Notes under the pieces: generated by a model
Seen by the model: only the letters and a program-made list of their open reading frames with translations
The model's database searches: none
What the model was told of the DNA's origin: nothing
NCBI GenBank assembly: GCA_050183765.1
Contig: JBFXAZ010000014.1
Span: forward strand, 3,536 to 67,535
Length of the DNA stretch: 64,000 nt
Direction of reading: 5' to 3'
Source: JAFAZJ01 sp050183765
GTDB lineage: Bacteria > Pseudomonadota > Alphaproteobacteria > Reyranellales > Reyranellaceae
Shown here: one piece after another, positions 57,187 to 64,000 of the stretch
Numbering within the stretch: position 1 is the first letter of the stretch
How the letters are laid out: the number at the start of each line of letters is the position of its first letter
Translations under genes and position numbers: made by a program

Positions 57187-58281
57187 ATGCGCATGACCCC
57201 GTCCATGGCTGACTTCGCGGCGCGCCACATCGCCGGACGCGGCTTCGCGGCGTCGGAAGACTTTCCGCACGACATCTGGCGCGCGGCGGCCGAGGCGGGA
57301 CTGTTCCGCGTCGGCCTGCCGGCCCGCTTCGGTGGCGACGGCGGCGGCTATGGCGACATCGCACGCGCCGAACACGATCTGGCCGCGCATGGCGGCTGCG
57401 TCGGCTTGGCGATGTCGTGGACCGGCCATCAACTCGTCGGCCGCTACGTCGTCGACGGCTTCGGCAGCGAAGCGCAACAGGCGGCGCTGCTGTCGCGTCT
57501 GGCCTCCGGCGCGCTGACCATGGCGGTGGCGATCTCCGAGCCGGGCGCCGGCGCGCATCCCAAGCATCTGCGCACCACGGCGCGCCGCGACGGCGACGAC
57601 TTCATCCTCGACGGCGAGAAGGCCTATGTCACCAACGGGCCGCTGGCCGACGTTTTCATCGTGCTGGCGATCACCGCGGTGGAGGACGGCCGCAAGCGCT
57701 ACAGCGCCTTCCTGGTGCCGAGGACGACACCGGGACTCGAGATCCTGCCGATGGAGCCGTTCGGCGCGCTCAGGCCCTCGCCGCATTGCCGGCTGCGGTT
57801 GACGGCATGCCGCGTCGCGGGCGGCGCGATGCTCGGCCCGCCGCACGCAGCCTATGAATCGATGGCGCTGCCGTTTCGCGACGTCGAGGACGCGGTCGGC
57901 GCCTCGGGCAGCGCCGGCATCTGCCGCTTCGTGGCCCGCGGGCTGGCGGCGACGAGCACCGCGCCGGATCGCGAGGCGGCGTTCGGCGAGATCGCGGCGT
58001 CGCTGGCGATGATGAAGCAGGCCGCCGAAGCGGCCGCCGCTTCGCTCGACGCACCACCTGATGGCGTCGACGCCGGCGCGCTGGTGATCGGCGTGCGGCT
58101 CGAGGCGGCGCGCCTGCGCGAGCGCTTCGCCGGCCTGCGCGCCGGCATCGACCCGGCTGCCGCACGCGACATCGACCTCGCGCTCCAGGACATCGCCTTT
58201 TCGCAGTCGATCGCCCAGGGGCCGCGGCTCGTCAGGTTGGCCCGGCTCGGCAGGAAGCTGATCGGCGGTGAAACCGCATAG
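57187..58281 (+). CDS. Acyl-CoA dehydrogenase-like protein lacking the usual catalytic C-terminus
   Basis: A 364-residue acyl-CoA dehydrogenase relative. The first two domains are standard ('GLPARFGGDGGGYGDIARAEHDLA', 'MAVAISEPGAGAHPKHLRTTARRDGDDFILDGEKAYVTNG'). The C-terminal helical domain is short and diverged, ending 'LQDIAFSQSIAQGPRLVRLARLGRKLIGG', without a recognisable YEGxxE/GGTxE block, so the catalytic Glu is not evident. It may have another activity or depend on a partner. ATG 57187 directly follows the family A repeat; ATG 57193 is also in frame. Confidence 0.82.
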   Translation: MRMTPSMADFAARHIAGRGFAASEDFPHDIWRAAAEAGLFRVGLPARFGGDGGGYGDIARAEHDLAAHGGCVGLAMSWTGHQLVGRYVVDGFGSEAQQAALLSRLASGALTMAVAISEPGAGAHPKHLRTTARRDGDDFILDGEKAYVTNGPLADVFIVLAITAVEDGRKRYSAFLVPRTTPGLEILPMEPFGALRPSPHCRLRLTACRVAGGAMLGPPHAAYESMALPFRDVEDAVGASGSAGICRFVARGLAATSTAPDREAAFGEIAASLAMMKQAAEAAAASLDAPPDGVDAGALVIGVRLEAARLRERFAGLRAGIDPAAARDIDLALQDIAFSQSIAQGPRLVRLARLGRKLIGGETA

Positions 58282-58397
58282 GTTGGCTGGGGTGGCGCTG
58301 TTTGCACGCCTTCCGCAAGCATCTGGCATGCCGCGATGACGGCGGCATGCCCGGCAGGCAACAGCTATGATGCCCTGCGGTCGGGTGGGAGCAGGCG

Positions 58398-60083
58398 ATG
58401 CATGATCTGGTGATTCGCGGCGGTACGGTGATCGACGGTACCGGCGCGCCCGCATCTACGGCCGACGTGGCCGTCGCCGACGGCGTGGTCGTCGCGGTCG
58501 GCAAGGACCTCGGCGCGGCCCGACGCACGGTCGATGCCGACGGCCTGCTGGTGACGCCGGGCTTCGTCGACATCCATACCCACTACGACGGCCAGGCGAC
58601 CTGGGACCCATTCCTGACGCCGTCGTCATGGCACGGCGTGACCACGGCGGTGTTCGGCAATTGCGGCGTCGGCTTCGCGCCGGTGCGGCCGGGCTCGACC
58701 GACTACCTGATCAACCTGATGGAAGGCGTCGAGGACATCCCCGGCACGGTGCTGGCCGAGGGCGTGTCGTTCGCCTGGGAGTCCTTCCCGCAATATCTCG
58801 ACGCGCTGGCGGCGATGCCGCGCGCCATCGACATCGGCGCGCAGGTGCCGCACGCGGCGCTGCGCTTCTACGTCATGGGCGAGCGCGGCGCCGAGCATGC
58901 CGAGGCGCCCAGCGAGAGCGAGATGGAGCGCATGGGCGCGCTGCTCGAGGAATCGCTCGGCGCCGGCGCGCTGGGCTTCACCACCTCGCGCACCACCAAG
59001 CACAAGGCGCGCGACGGCCGCCTGACGCCCAGCCTCTCGGCGCGCGAGCCCGAGCTCTTCGCGCTGGCCCGCGCCATGAAGCGCGCCGGCCGCGGCGTGC
59101 TGGAGGTGAACTCCGATTTCGGGCCCGGCGAGTTCGAGGCCCTGCGCGCGGCGGCGGAGATTTCGGGCCGACCGCTCTCCTGCCTGCTCGTGCAGGTTCA
59201 GGCGCAGCCGGATCTGTGGCGCGAAACGCTGGCGCAGATCCATGCCGCGCGCGCCGCCGGGTTGCAGGCCAACGCCCAGGTCGGCTCGCGCGCCATCGGC
59301 GTGCTGATGGGCCTGGACACCTCGGTGCATCCGTTCCTGATCAGCGAGGCGTGGAAGGATCTGGCGAAGCTGCCGCATGCCGAGCGTGTGGCACGCCTGC
59401 GCGCCGATGCCGCGCTGCGCCGCGCGCTGATCGCGCCGCCGCCGGAAGGCAAGGTCGCGCGCCTGAGCATCACGCTCGATCGCGTCTTTCCGCTGGGCGG
59501 CCGGCCCGACTACGAGCCCGACGCGACCATGAGCGTGGCGGCGATGGCCGCGCGCGAGGGCCGCGACGCGCGCGAGCTGGCGCTCGAGCTGCTGATGGCC
59601 GACGACGGCACCGGCCTGCTGATGCACCCGTTCGAGAACTACAGCGGCGGCGATCTCGAGGCGGTGCGCGAGATGCTGACCGACGAGGCCACGGTGATCG
59701 GCGTCGCCGATGGCGGCGCGCATGTCGGCACGATCTGCGACGCCAGCTCGCCGACGACCCTGCTGACGCATTGGGGCCGCGACCGCAGGCGCGGCGAGAA
59801 GCTGCCGCTGGAGTTCCTGGTCAAGCGCCAGACCCGCGACACGGCGATGGCCTACGGGCTGGGCGACCGCGGCGCCCTGGCGCCGGGCATGAAGGCCGAC
59901 ATCAATGTCATCGACTTCGACCGCCTGCGCGTGCTCAAGCCCAGGGTCGCCTACGACCTGCCGGCCGGCGGCAAGCGCCTGGTGCAGCGCGCCGAGGGCT
60001 ATCGCCACGTCTTCGTCGCCGGCACCGAGACGCTCAGCAACGACGAACACACCGGGGCGCTGCCCGGCAAACTGGTGCGCTGA
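58398..60083 (+). CDS. Amidohydrolase family 3 / N-acyl-D-amino-acid deacylase (D-aminoacylase) type
   Basis: A 561-residue metal-dependent amidohydrolase with TIM-barrel fold. The N-terminal beta-sandwich opens 'DLVIRGGTVIDGTGAPA', the metal HxH is in 'VDIHTHYDGQ', and 'FGNCGVGFAP' carries the Cys ligand typical of D-aminoacylases. 'GVADGGAHVG' holds the late Asp/His and 'DRGALAPGMKADINVIDFD' closes the sandwich. It probably removes an acyl or carbamoyl group from an amide. ATG 58398 follows GGGTGGGAGCAGGCG. It stands after the acyl-CoA dehydrogenase run; the link in pathway is unclear. Confidence 0.9.
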   Translation: MHDLVIRGGTVIDGTGAPASTADVAVADGVVVAVGKDLGAARRTVDADGLLVTPGFVDIHTHYDGQATWDPFLTPSSWHGVTTAVFGNCGVGFAPVRPGSTDYLINLMEGVEDIPGTVLAEGVSFAWESFPQYLDALAAMPRAIDIGAQVPHAALRFYVMGERGAEHAEAPSESEMERMGALLEESLGAGALGFTTSRTTKHKARDGRLTPSLSAREPELFALARAMKRAGRGVLEVNSDFGPGEFEALRAAAEISGRPLSCLLVQVQAQPDLWRETLAQIHAARAAGLQANAQVGSRAIGVLMGLDTSVHPFLISEAWKDLAKLPHAERVARLRADAALRRALIAPPPEGKVARLSITLDRVFPLGGRPDYEPDATMSVAAMAAREGRDARELALELLMADDGTGLLMHPFENYSGGDLEAVREMLTDEATVIGVADGGAHVGTICDASSPTTLLTHWGRDRRRGEKLPLEFLVKRQTRDTAMAYGLGDRGALAPGMKADINVIDFDRLRVLKPRVAYDLPAGGKRLVQRAEGYRHVFVAGTETLSNDEHTGALPGKLVR

Positions 60084-60112
60084 TGTTCGCGAAGATGGGA
60101 CACGGCCTTCTC

Positions 60113-60266
60113 CCTTCTCCCCGCGCAGGCGGGGAGAAGGTGCCGAGCGCCAGCGAGGCGGATGAGGGGCTTTCTCGCGCAACGACAAGCAGCGCTGTCT
60201 TTGACAGTCCGCGAAGCCCCTCATCCGCCCTGCGGGCACCTTCTCCCCGCCTTCGCGGGGAGAAGG
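60113..60266. repeat. Palindromic intergenic repeat, family A (copy 4)
   Basis: A 154-bp family A element with both end hairpins (arms CCTTCTCCCCGC) and the inner GCGGATGAGGGGCTT pair with its complement. It lies between the D-aminoacylase-like gene and the DUF1772 gene; GGGGAGAAGGAGTAGGAAGG at its right end provides the purine-rich site before ATG 60281. Confidence 0.92.
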
Positions 60267-60280
60267 AGTAGGAAGGCCCC

Positions 60281-60715
60281 ATGCTGCTGCCGACCTCGCT
60301 CGCCCTGATCTCCGCCGCGATGTTCACCGGCGCGGCCTTCTACGTCAGCGTCGGCGAGCAGCCGGCGCGGCTGAAGCTCGACGACCGCGCCGCGCTGCTG
60401 CAGTTCCAGCCCGCCCAGCGGACCGGCTACGCCATGCAGGGTCCGCTGGCCGGCATCAGCTTCGCGCTCGGCGCGGTCGCCTGGTGGGATGTCGGCGGCT
60501 GGCAATGGCTGGCGGGCGCGCTGGTGATGCTCGCCAACTGGCCCTACACGATGATCGTGATGGAGCCGCTCAACAAGCGGCTGATGGCGATGAAGGAGAC
60601 CGACGCCGGCCGCGCCACGACAGACATGATCCGCCAATGGGGGCGCCTGCACTCGGTGCGCACGGTGCTGGGCGTGGTCGGCATGACGTTCTTCCTCCTG
60701 GCTTCGTATCGTTGA
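60281..60715 (+). CDS. DUF1772 (anthrone oxygenase-like) membrane protein
   Basis: A 144-residue membrane protein with four predicted helices. 'NWPYTMIVMEPLNKRLMAM' followed by 'RQWGRLHSVRTVLGVVGM' is the hallmark of DUF1772/anthrone oxygenase-like proteins. Fungal relatives act in polyketide oxidation, but bacterial members are uncharacterised. The start ATG 60281 lies just behind the family A repeat. It is 16 bases before the dimethylformamidase-like gene and likely co-transcribed with it. Confidence 0.85.
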   Translation: MLLPTSLALISAAMFTGAAFYVSVGEQPARLKLDDRAALLQFQPAQRTGYAMQGPLAGISFALGAVAWWDVGGWQWLAGALVMLANWPYTMIVMEPLNKRLMAMKETDAGRATTDMIRQWGRLHSVRTVLGVVGMTFFLLASYR

Positions 60716-60731
60716 TCGGGCCGGTGACCCC

Positions 60732-62279
60732 GTGAGTCCCTGGCTCTGGTGCTATGCCGACCGTCTGAGCGCGCGACCGGGCGAGAGCATCGGCCTGCAC
60801 ATCGCCGGCACCGGCGTGCGCTGCTCGATCGAGCTCGCGCGCGAAGGACGCGAACGCCGAATCGTGCATCGCATCGACGGCATCGCGATCGCGCCGCATC
60901 CCGTCCCCGACAGGGTGCACGTCGTGGGCTGCGGCTGGCCCGAGACGATGCGGCTTCGCGTCCCGGCCGACTGGCCGAGCGGCTACTACGACATCGTGCT
61001 GCGCGCGGACGACGGCGCCGAGGCGCGCCACATGCTGGTGGTGAAGGCGGCGAAGCCCGCGGCGCCGGCGGCCATCGTGCTCGCGACCAACACCTACCAG
61101 GCCTACAACTGGTGGGGCGGCGCCAACACCTACACCTGGGTCGGCGGGCCGCATCCGGCGCGCGAGCCGGCCGAGGCCGAGCGTGTCGTCGCCGGCGTGC
61201 TGTCGGCCGAGCGGCCGTTTTCCGCCGGGCTGCTGCGCCCGCGCTCGCCGACGCATCGCATCGTCACCAAACGCCGCCGCGATTTCGGCGAACGGCCCTT
61301 CGGCGGTGAGGTCAGCGACGAGATCAAGGCCGGCGGCAACGGCTGGGACTGCCCGGCCGGCTTTCTCGACAAGTGGGAGCACGCCTTCGTCGCCTGGGCC
61401 GAGGGCGCCGGCTACGCGCTCGACTACTTCACCGATTCCGATCTCGACGCCGAGCCGCGCGCGCTCGAGGGCTATCGCGCCGTCATCGCCGTCGGCCACT
61501 CCGAATACTGGAGCTGGAACCAGCGCCAGGAGGTCGAGCGCTTCGTCGATGAAGGCGGCAGGCTGGCGATCTTCTCGGGCAACACCTGCTACTGGCAGTG
61601 CCGCTGGGAGGAGGGCGGTCGCCGCTTCGTCGCCCACAAGGGCCGCGCCGAGGACGACGATCCATTGGCCGCCGATCCGGCGCGCCGGCATCTCACGTCA
61701 GGGCTGTGGTCCAGCCCCTGGGTCGGGCGCCCGGAAGCCTCGCTCGCCGGGCTGAGCTTCCTCTTTGGCGGCTATCACCGCTTCGCCAATTGCGTCGGCC
61801 GCGGCGTCGCCGGGTATACGGTGTGGCGCGACGATCACTGGGCGCTGAAGGATGCCGATCTCTACTGGGGCGACGTGTTCGGCGACGATTGCCGGCTGGT
61901 GGCCTACGAGAACGACGGCTGCGCCTTCACCATCGGCGATGACGGCCTGCCGCGCGCCGTGGCGCGGCTCGGCGTGCCCGAGGATCTGGAAATCATCTGC
62001 ACCGCGCCGGCCACGCTCGCCGAGCCCGAGCACGCGCCCTACAAGCGCCTGGTGCCGCCCGAGGCCTGGCCGACGCTGACGCGCGCCTATGCCGGCTTCG
62101 ACTCGCCCGCCAACCGCACCCGCATGATGCGCGGGCATGCGGTGATGGCATCGTTCAGGCGCGGCGCGGGCGAGGTGTTCAACGGCGGCACGACGGAATG
62201 GGCCTACGGCCTCGCGGCCGGCAATCCCTTCGTCGACAAGATCACGCGCAACGTGATGGACCGGTTCCTGGCGCGGTAA
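60732..62279 (+). CDS. N,N-dimethylformamidase beta-subunit-like protein
   Basis: A 515-residue protein matching the large-subunit domain of N,N-dimethylformamidase, an iron amidohydrolase that releases dimethylamine and formate. Recognisable blocks are 'NTYQAYNWWGGANTYTW' (Tyr-rich, metal-site region) and 'VGHSEYWSWNQRQEVERFVDEGG' near residue 255, whose His-x-Glu fits the iron/catalytic residues of the known enzyme. It lacks the N-terminal lectin-like part of some full-length large subunits, and no small subunit gene is adjacent. The start is GTG 60732. Many bacteria carry such homologues with unknown substrates, so I assign family, not reaction. Confidence 0.85.
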   Translation: MSPWLWCYADRLSARPGESIGLHIAGTGVRCSIELAREGRERRIVHRIDGIAIAPHPVPDRVHVVGCGWPETMRLRVPADWPSGYYDIVLRADDGAEARHMLVVKAAKPAAPAAIVLATNTYQAYNWWGGANTYTWVGGPHPAREPAEAERVVAGVLSAERPFSAGLLRPRSPTHRIVTKRRRDFGERPFGGEVSDEIKAGGNGWDCPAGFLDKWEHAFVAWAEGAGYALDYFTDSDLDAEPRALEGYRAVIAVGHSEYWSWNQRQEVERFVDEGGRLAIFSGNTCYWQCRWEEGGRRFVAHKGRAEDDDPLAADPARRHLTSGLWSSPWVGRPEASLAGLSFLFGGYHRFANCVGRGVAGYTVWRDDHWALKDADLYWGDVFGDDCRLVAYENDGCAFTIGDDGLPRAVARLGVPEDLEIICTAPATLAEPEHAPYKRLVPPEAWPTLTRAYAGFDSPANRTRMMRGHAVMASFRRGAGEVFNGGTTEWAYGLAAGNPFVDKITRNVMDRFLAR

Positions 62280-62284
62280 GCTCT

Positions 62285-62386
62285 GTCGTCCTGAGCGAAG
62301 CGAAGGACCTCGCGGTATCGCGGTCACGCGTTTGCGCTGTGTCTGTTCGCACCACCGCGAGGTCCTTCGCTTTCGCTCAGGACGAC
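62285..62386. repeat. Palindromic intergenic repeat, family D (copy 4)
   Basis: The most complete copy. The left arm starts GTCGTCCTGAGCGAAGCGAA and continues GGACCTCGCGGT; the right arm is its near-perfect complement, ending GCTCAGGACGAC. The arms are about 31-32 bases with a GTGACC-type centre. It lies between the convergent dimethylformamidase-like and PEP-mutase genes, where it could act as a two-way terminator. Confidence 0.9.
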
Positions 62387-62394
62387 GGCGTGCG

Positions 62395-63252
62395 TTAGCC
62401 CAGGAACTCCTTCGTCCAGCGCTCGTAGTCGGCGTCGCGGGTGACGCGCTTCATCAGCTCGGCCGAGGCGATGCCGGTGAGCTTCGACGGCGGCGTGCCG
62501 TCGCGCAGCGCCTTCAGCGTCTCGTAGGTCGCCTGGATCGCCGCCATGATCGGCTGGTGGCCCTGCAGCGCCACGCGCACGCGCCGGCTGGCGAGATAGT
62601 CGCGGTCGCTGAGCTCGGGCCCGCCGCCGCCCAGCACGATCGGCAGGGTCGTGGCCGAAGAGATCGCCTCGAGTTGCGCCCTGGTGCGCAGGCCGACGAG
62701 GAACAGCGCATCGACGCCCACCGCCTCGTAGGCCTTGCATCGCGCGATGCAGTCCTCGACCGAGGTGATCTGCACGGCGCTGGTGCGGCCGCAAATCACC
62801 AGGTCGGGGTCCTGCCGCCCGGACAGCGCGCCCTTCATCTTGCCGACGCCTTCGGCGATCGGGATCAAGGTTGGCTGCTTCTCGCCGTAGGCGCGCGGCA
62901 GCAGCGTGTCCTCGATGCTGAGCGCGGCGACGCCCGCGCTCTCCAGCTCCTGCACGGTGCGCTGGACGTTGAGCGCGTTGCCGTAGCCGTGGTCGGCGTC
63001 GACCAGCAGCGGCAAATTGCCGGCGCGGTTGATGCGATAGGCCTGCGCCGCGAACTCGCTCAGCGTCAGCACGATCAGGTCGGGCGCGCCCAGCACGGTG
63101 AGCGAGGCGGTGGAGCCGGCGAACATGCCGATCTCGAAGCCCAGATCCTCGGCGATGCGTGCGGAGATCGCATCGACCACCGAGCCGGGATGCACGCAGC
63201 GATCGCCCTTGAGGATGGCGCGGAAGCGCTTGCGCCTGATGGTCCAGTTCAT
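62395..63252 (-). CDS. Isocitrate lyase/PEP mutase superfamily protein (oxaloacetate decarboxylase-like)
   Basis: A 285-residue member of the isocitrate lyase/PEP mutase superfamily. The barrel signature 'LLVDADHGYGNALNVQRTVQELESAGVAALSIEDTLLPRAYG' (shared in parts with the family) supplies Mg-binding acids; 'HPGSVVDAISARIAEDLGFEIG' is typical of the oxaloacetate decarboxylase-like subgroup. The Cys of true lyases (KKCGH loop) is absent, replaced by 'DTLLPRAYGEKQP', which fits a decarboxylase or hydrolase more than isocitrate lyase. ATG 63252. It follows the TauD-like gene on the same strand across a family C repeat. Confidence 0.86.
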   Translation of the reverse strand: MNWTIRRKRFRAILKGDRCVHPGSVVDAISARIAEDLGFEIGMFAGSTASLTVLGAPDLIVLTLSEFAAQAYRINRAGNLPLLVDADHGYGNALNVQRTVQELESAGVAALSIEDTLLPRAYGEKQPTLIPIAEGVGKMKGALSGRQDPDLVICGRTSAVQITSVEDCIARCKAYEAVGVDALFLVGLRTRAQLEAISSATTLPIVLGGGGPELSDRDYLASRRVRVALQGHQPIMAAIQATYETLKALRDGTPPSKLTGIASAELMKRVTRDADYERWTKEFLG

Positions 63253-63279
63253 GGTTCGAGATTCCCCCCGTGTCTTGCT

Positions 63280-63380
63280 CCCCTCTCCCCTTGTGGGAGA
63301 GGGGTCGGGGGTGAGGGGTCAACAGGCTCGGTGCCAAGCACCCCCTCACCCCTAACCCCTCTCCCGCGTGGGGAGAGGGG
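63280..63380. repeat. Palindromic intergenic repeat, family C
   Basis: A 101-bp near-palindrome with end hairpins CCCCTCTCCCC-TTG-TGGGAGAGGGG and its counterpart at the right end, plus the inner pair GGGGGTGAGGGGT / ACCCCTCACCCCC-type. The design copies families A and B but the sequence differs. Only one copy is in the window. It lies between the dioxygenase and PEP-mutase genes. Confidence 0.85.
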
Positions 63381-63382
63381 GA

Positions 63383-64000
63383 CTAGAAATACGCCGGCAC
63401 CTGGGCGCCGACGGTGTGGCGCAGCATGCGCCGGCGCTGGCCGTGGTAGGCGTTGATCGCGTTGTGCTGGGTGCAGCGGTTGTCCCACACCGTGAGCGTG
63501 CCGGGCTCCCAGCGCACGCGGCAGGTGAACTCCAGACGCGTCGAATGGTCGGCGAGATAGTCGATCAGCGGCCGGCTCTCGTCCTCGCTCATGCTCTCGA
63601 TGCGGATGGTGTGGCCCTTGCTGACATAGAGCGCCTTGCGGCCGGTCTCGGGATGGGTGCGCGCGATCGGGTGGATCGCCTCGTAGGTGTCGGCCTGCTC
63701 GGCGTTCTGGATCTTCATCGCGCCGACCTGGCGGTGGATGTTGGCGCGGCCGCCGGAGCGCTTCAGGCCGGCGCTGTAGATGCCCTTCAACGGCGCGATC
63801 AGGCTCTTCATGCCGTCGCTGAGCGCGTCGTAGGCCGCCGCGGTGTTGGCGAAGACCGTGTCGCCGCCCGATGCCGGCGTTTCGACGGCGTAGAGCAGCG
63901 TGGCCAGCGGCGGCTTCTCCAGATAGGTCGTGTCGGAGTGCCAGCCGCCGCCGAAATTGCGCGTCTCGCTGGGCTCCTTGATGACCTCGAAGATGTAGGG
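63383..64000 (-). CDS. TauD/TfdA family Fe(II)/2-oxoglutarate dioxygenase (5' end outside window)
   Basis: The last 205 residues of a TauD/TfdA-type non-haem iron dioxygenase; the reading frame stays open to base 64000, so the N-terminus is missing. The first metal motif is 'GGGWHSDTTY' (His-x-Asp). 'ASGGDTVFANTAAAYDALS' follows, and the C-terminal 'WDNRCTQHNAINAYHGQRRRMLRHTV' holds the distal His and the 2-oxoglutarate-binding Arg. All three iron ligands are therefore present. These enzymes hydroxylate taurine, 2,4-D, alkyl sulfates or other acids; the substrate here is unknown. Confidence 0.9.
   Translation of the reverse strand, partial: PYIFEVIKEPSETRNFGGGWHSDTTYLEKPPLATLLYAVETPASGGDTVFANTAAAYDALSDGMKSLIAPLKGIYSAGLKRSGGRANIHRQVGAMKIQNAEQADTYEAIHPIARTHPETGRKALYVSKGHTIRIESMSEDESRPLIDYLADHSTRLEFTCRVRWEPGTLTVWDNRCTQHNAINAYHGQRRRMLRHTVGAQVPAYF

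Noticed and set aside
26625..60266. Repeated palindromic units as a possible CRISPR array or insertion sequences
   Set aside because: Copies are far apart with no regular spacers and no cas genes. No transposase, terminal target duplication or open frame lies inside them, so they fit REP/BIME-like elements.
1..64000. rRNA, tRNA, prophage or plasmid replication features
   Set aside because: No tRNA-like cloverleaf, rRNA, phage structural gene, integrase or replication gene was recognised in the window.

Overview
The window is a single stretch of very GC-rich, densely packed bacterial DNA with almost no gene-free space; no gap between genes exceeds 300 bases. Gene content (NasS/NasT nitrate sensing, fused NrtCD ATPase, NirA-type nitrite reductase, sigma-54 promoters, AtzG/E/H/F amidases, Flp pilins, many acyl-CoA dehydrogenases and family III CoA-transferases) points to a soil or freshwater alphaproteobacterium, possibly in the Rhodospirillales/Hyphomicrobiales range (Reyranella-like). 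That placement is an inference from gene content. Ten Ns at 34177-34186 show that this is a draft scaffold.

Layout. 68-5620: peptide-type solute-binding protein translationally coupled to an SDR, an MsrQ-like haem membrane protein, an enoyl-CoA hydratase, a small lipoprotein, a VOC protein and a flavin/PNPOx-like protein. 5622-15857 (minus strand): nitrate assimilation, nasT | leader | nasS-nrtA-nrtB-nrtCD-nasB-nasA. 16062-20741 (plus): nirA, a CysJ-like reductase with an Fe-S domain, and cysG, behind a perfect sigma-54 promoter. 20745-29435 (minus): a solute-binding protein/DppBCDF-type transporter followed by atzG-atzE-atzH and a 2-hydroxyacid dehydrogenase, behind another perfect sigma-54 promoter. 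29663-31501 (plus): allophanate hydrolase atzF, divergent from that operon. 31474-34051: GntR regulator, FMN hydroxyacid dehydrogenase, two tandem Flp pilins. 34241-36803 (minus): CinA-like, DOPA-dioxygenase-like, SDR, enoyl-CoA hydratase. 36909-49156: GntR regulator with a palindromic operator, divergent from a transporter operon that ends in a double CoA-transferase and a single-chain acyl-CoA carboxylase. 49202-49901: HigBA-type toxin-antitoxin pair. 49936-62279: AraC regulator divergent from an acyl-CoA oxidation cluster (SDR, four acyl-CoA dehydrogenases, MFS exporter), then a D-aminoacylase-like protein, a DUF1772 protein and a dimethylformamidase-like protein. 62395-64000 (minus): PEP-mutase family protein and a TauD-type dioxygenase cut by the window edge.

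How it fits together. The centre of the window is a nitrogen-acquisition island. Nitrate is imported by NrtABCD, reduced by NasA/NasB to nitrite and by NirA to ammonium, with CysG supplying sirohaem. The adjacent operon imports an unknown organic nitrogen compound and degrades carboxybiuret/allophanate-type intermediates to ammonia. Both halves carry sigma-54 type promoters. The most striking element is the nasT-nasS gap. It contains a sigma-54-like promoter whose predicted start falls at the foot of a tandem hairpin pair with hexanucleotide loops AACGGC and AAAGAC. This matches the A1/G4 rule for ANTAR-protein RNA targets. The 3' arms of these hairpins can alternatively pair with the nasS Shine-Dalgarno and GTG start, and no U-tract terminator is visible, so NasT control here may act on translation.

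A second theme is a set of palindromic intergenic repeats in four sequence families (12 copies). They lie inside operons, and their terminal arms often supply the purine-rich ribosome binding site of the next gene.
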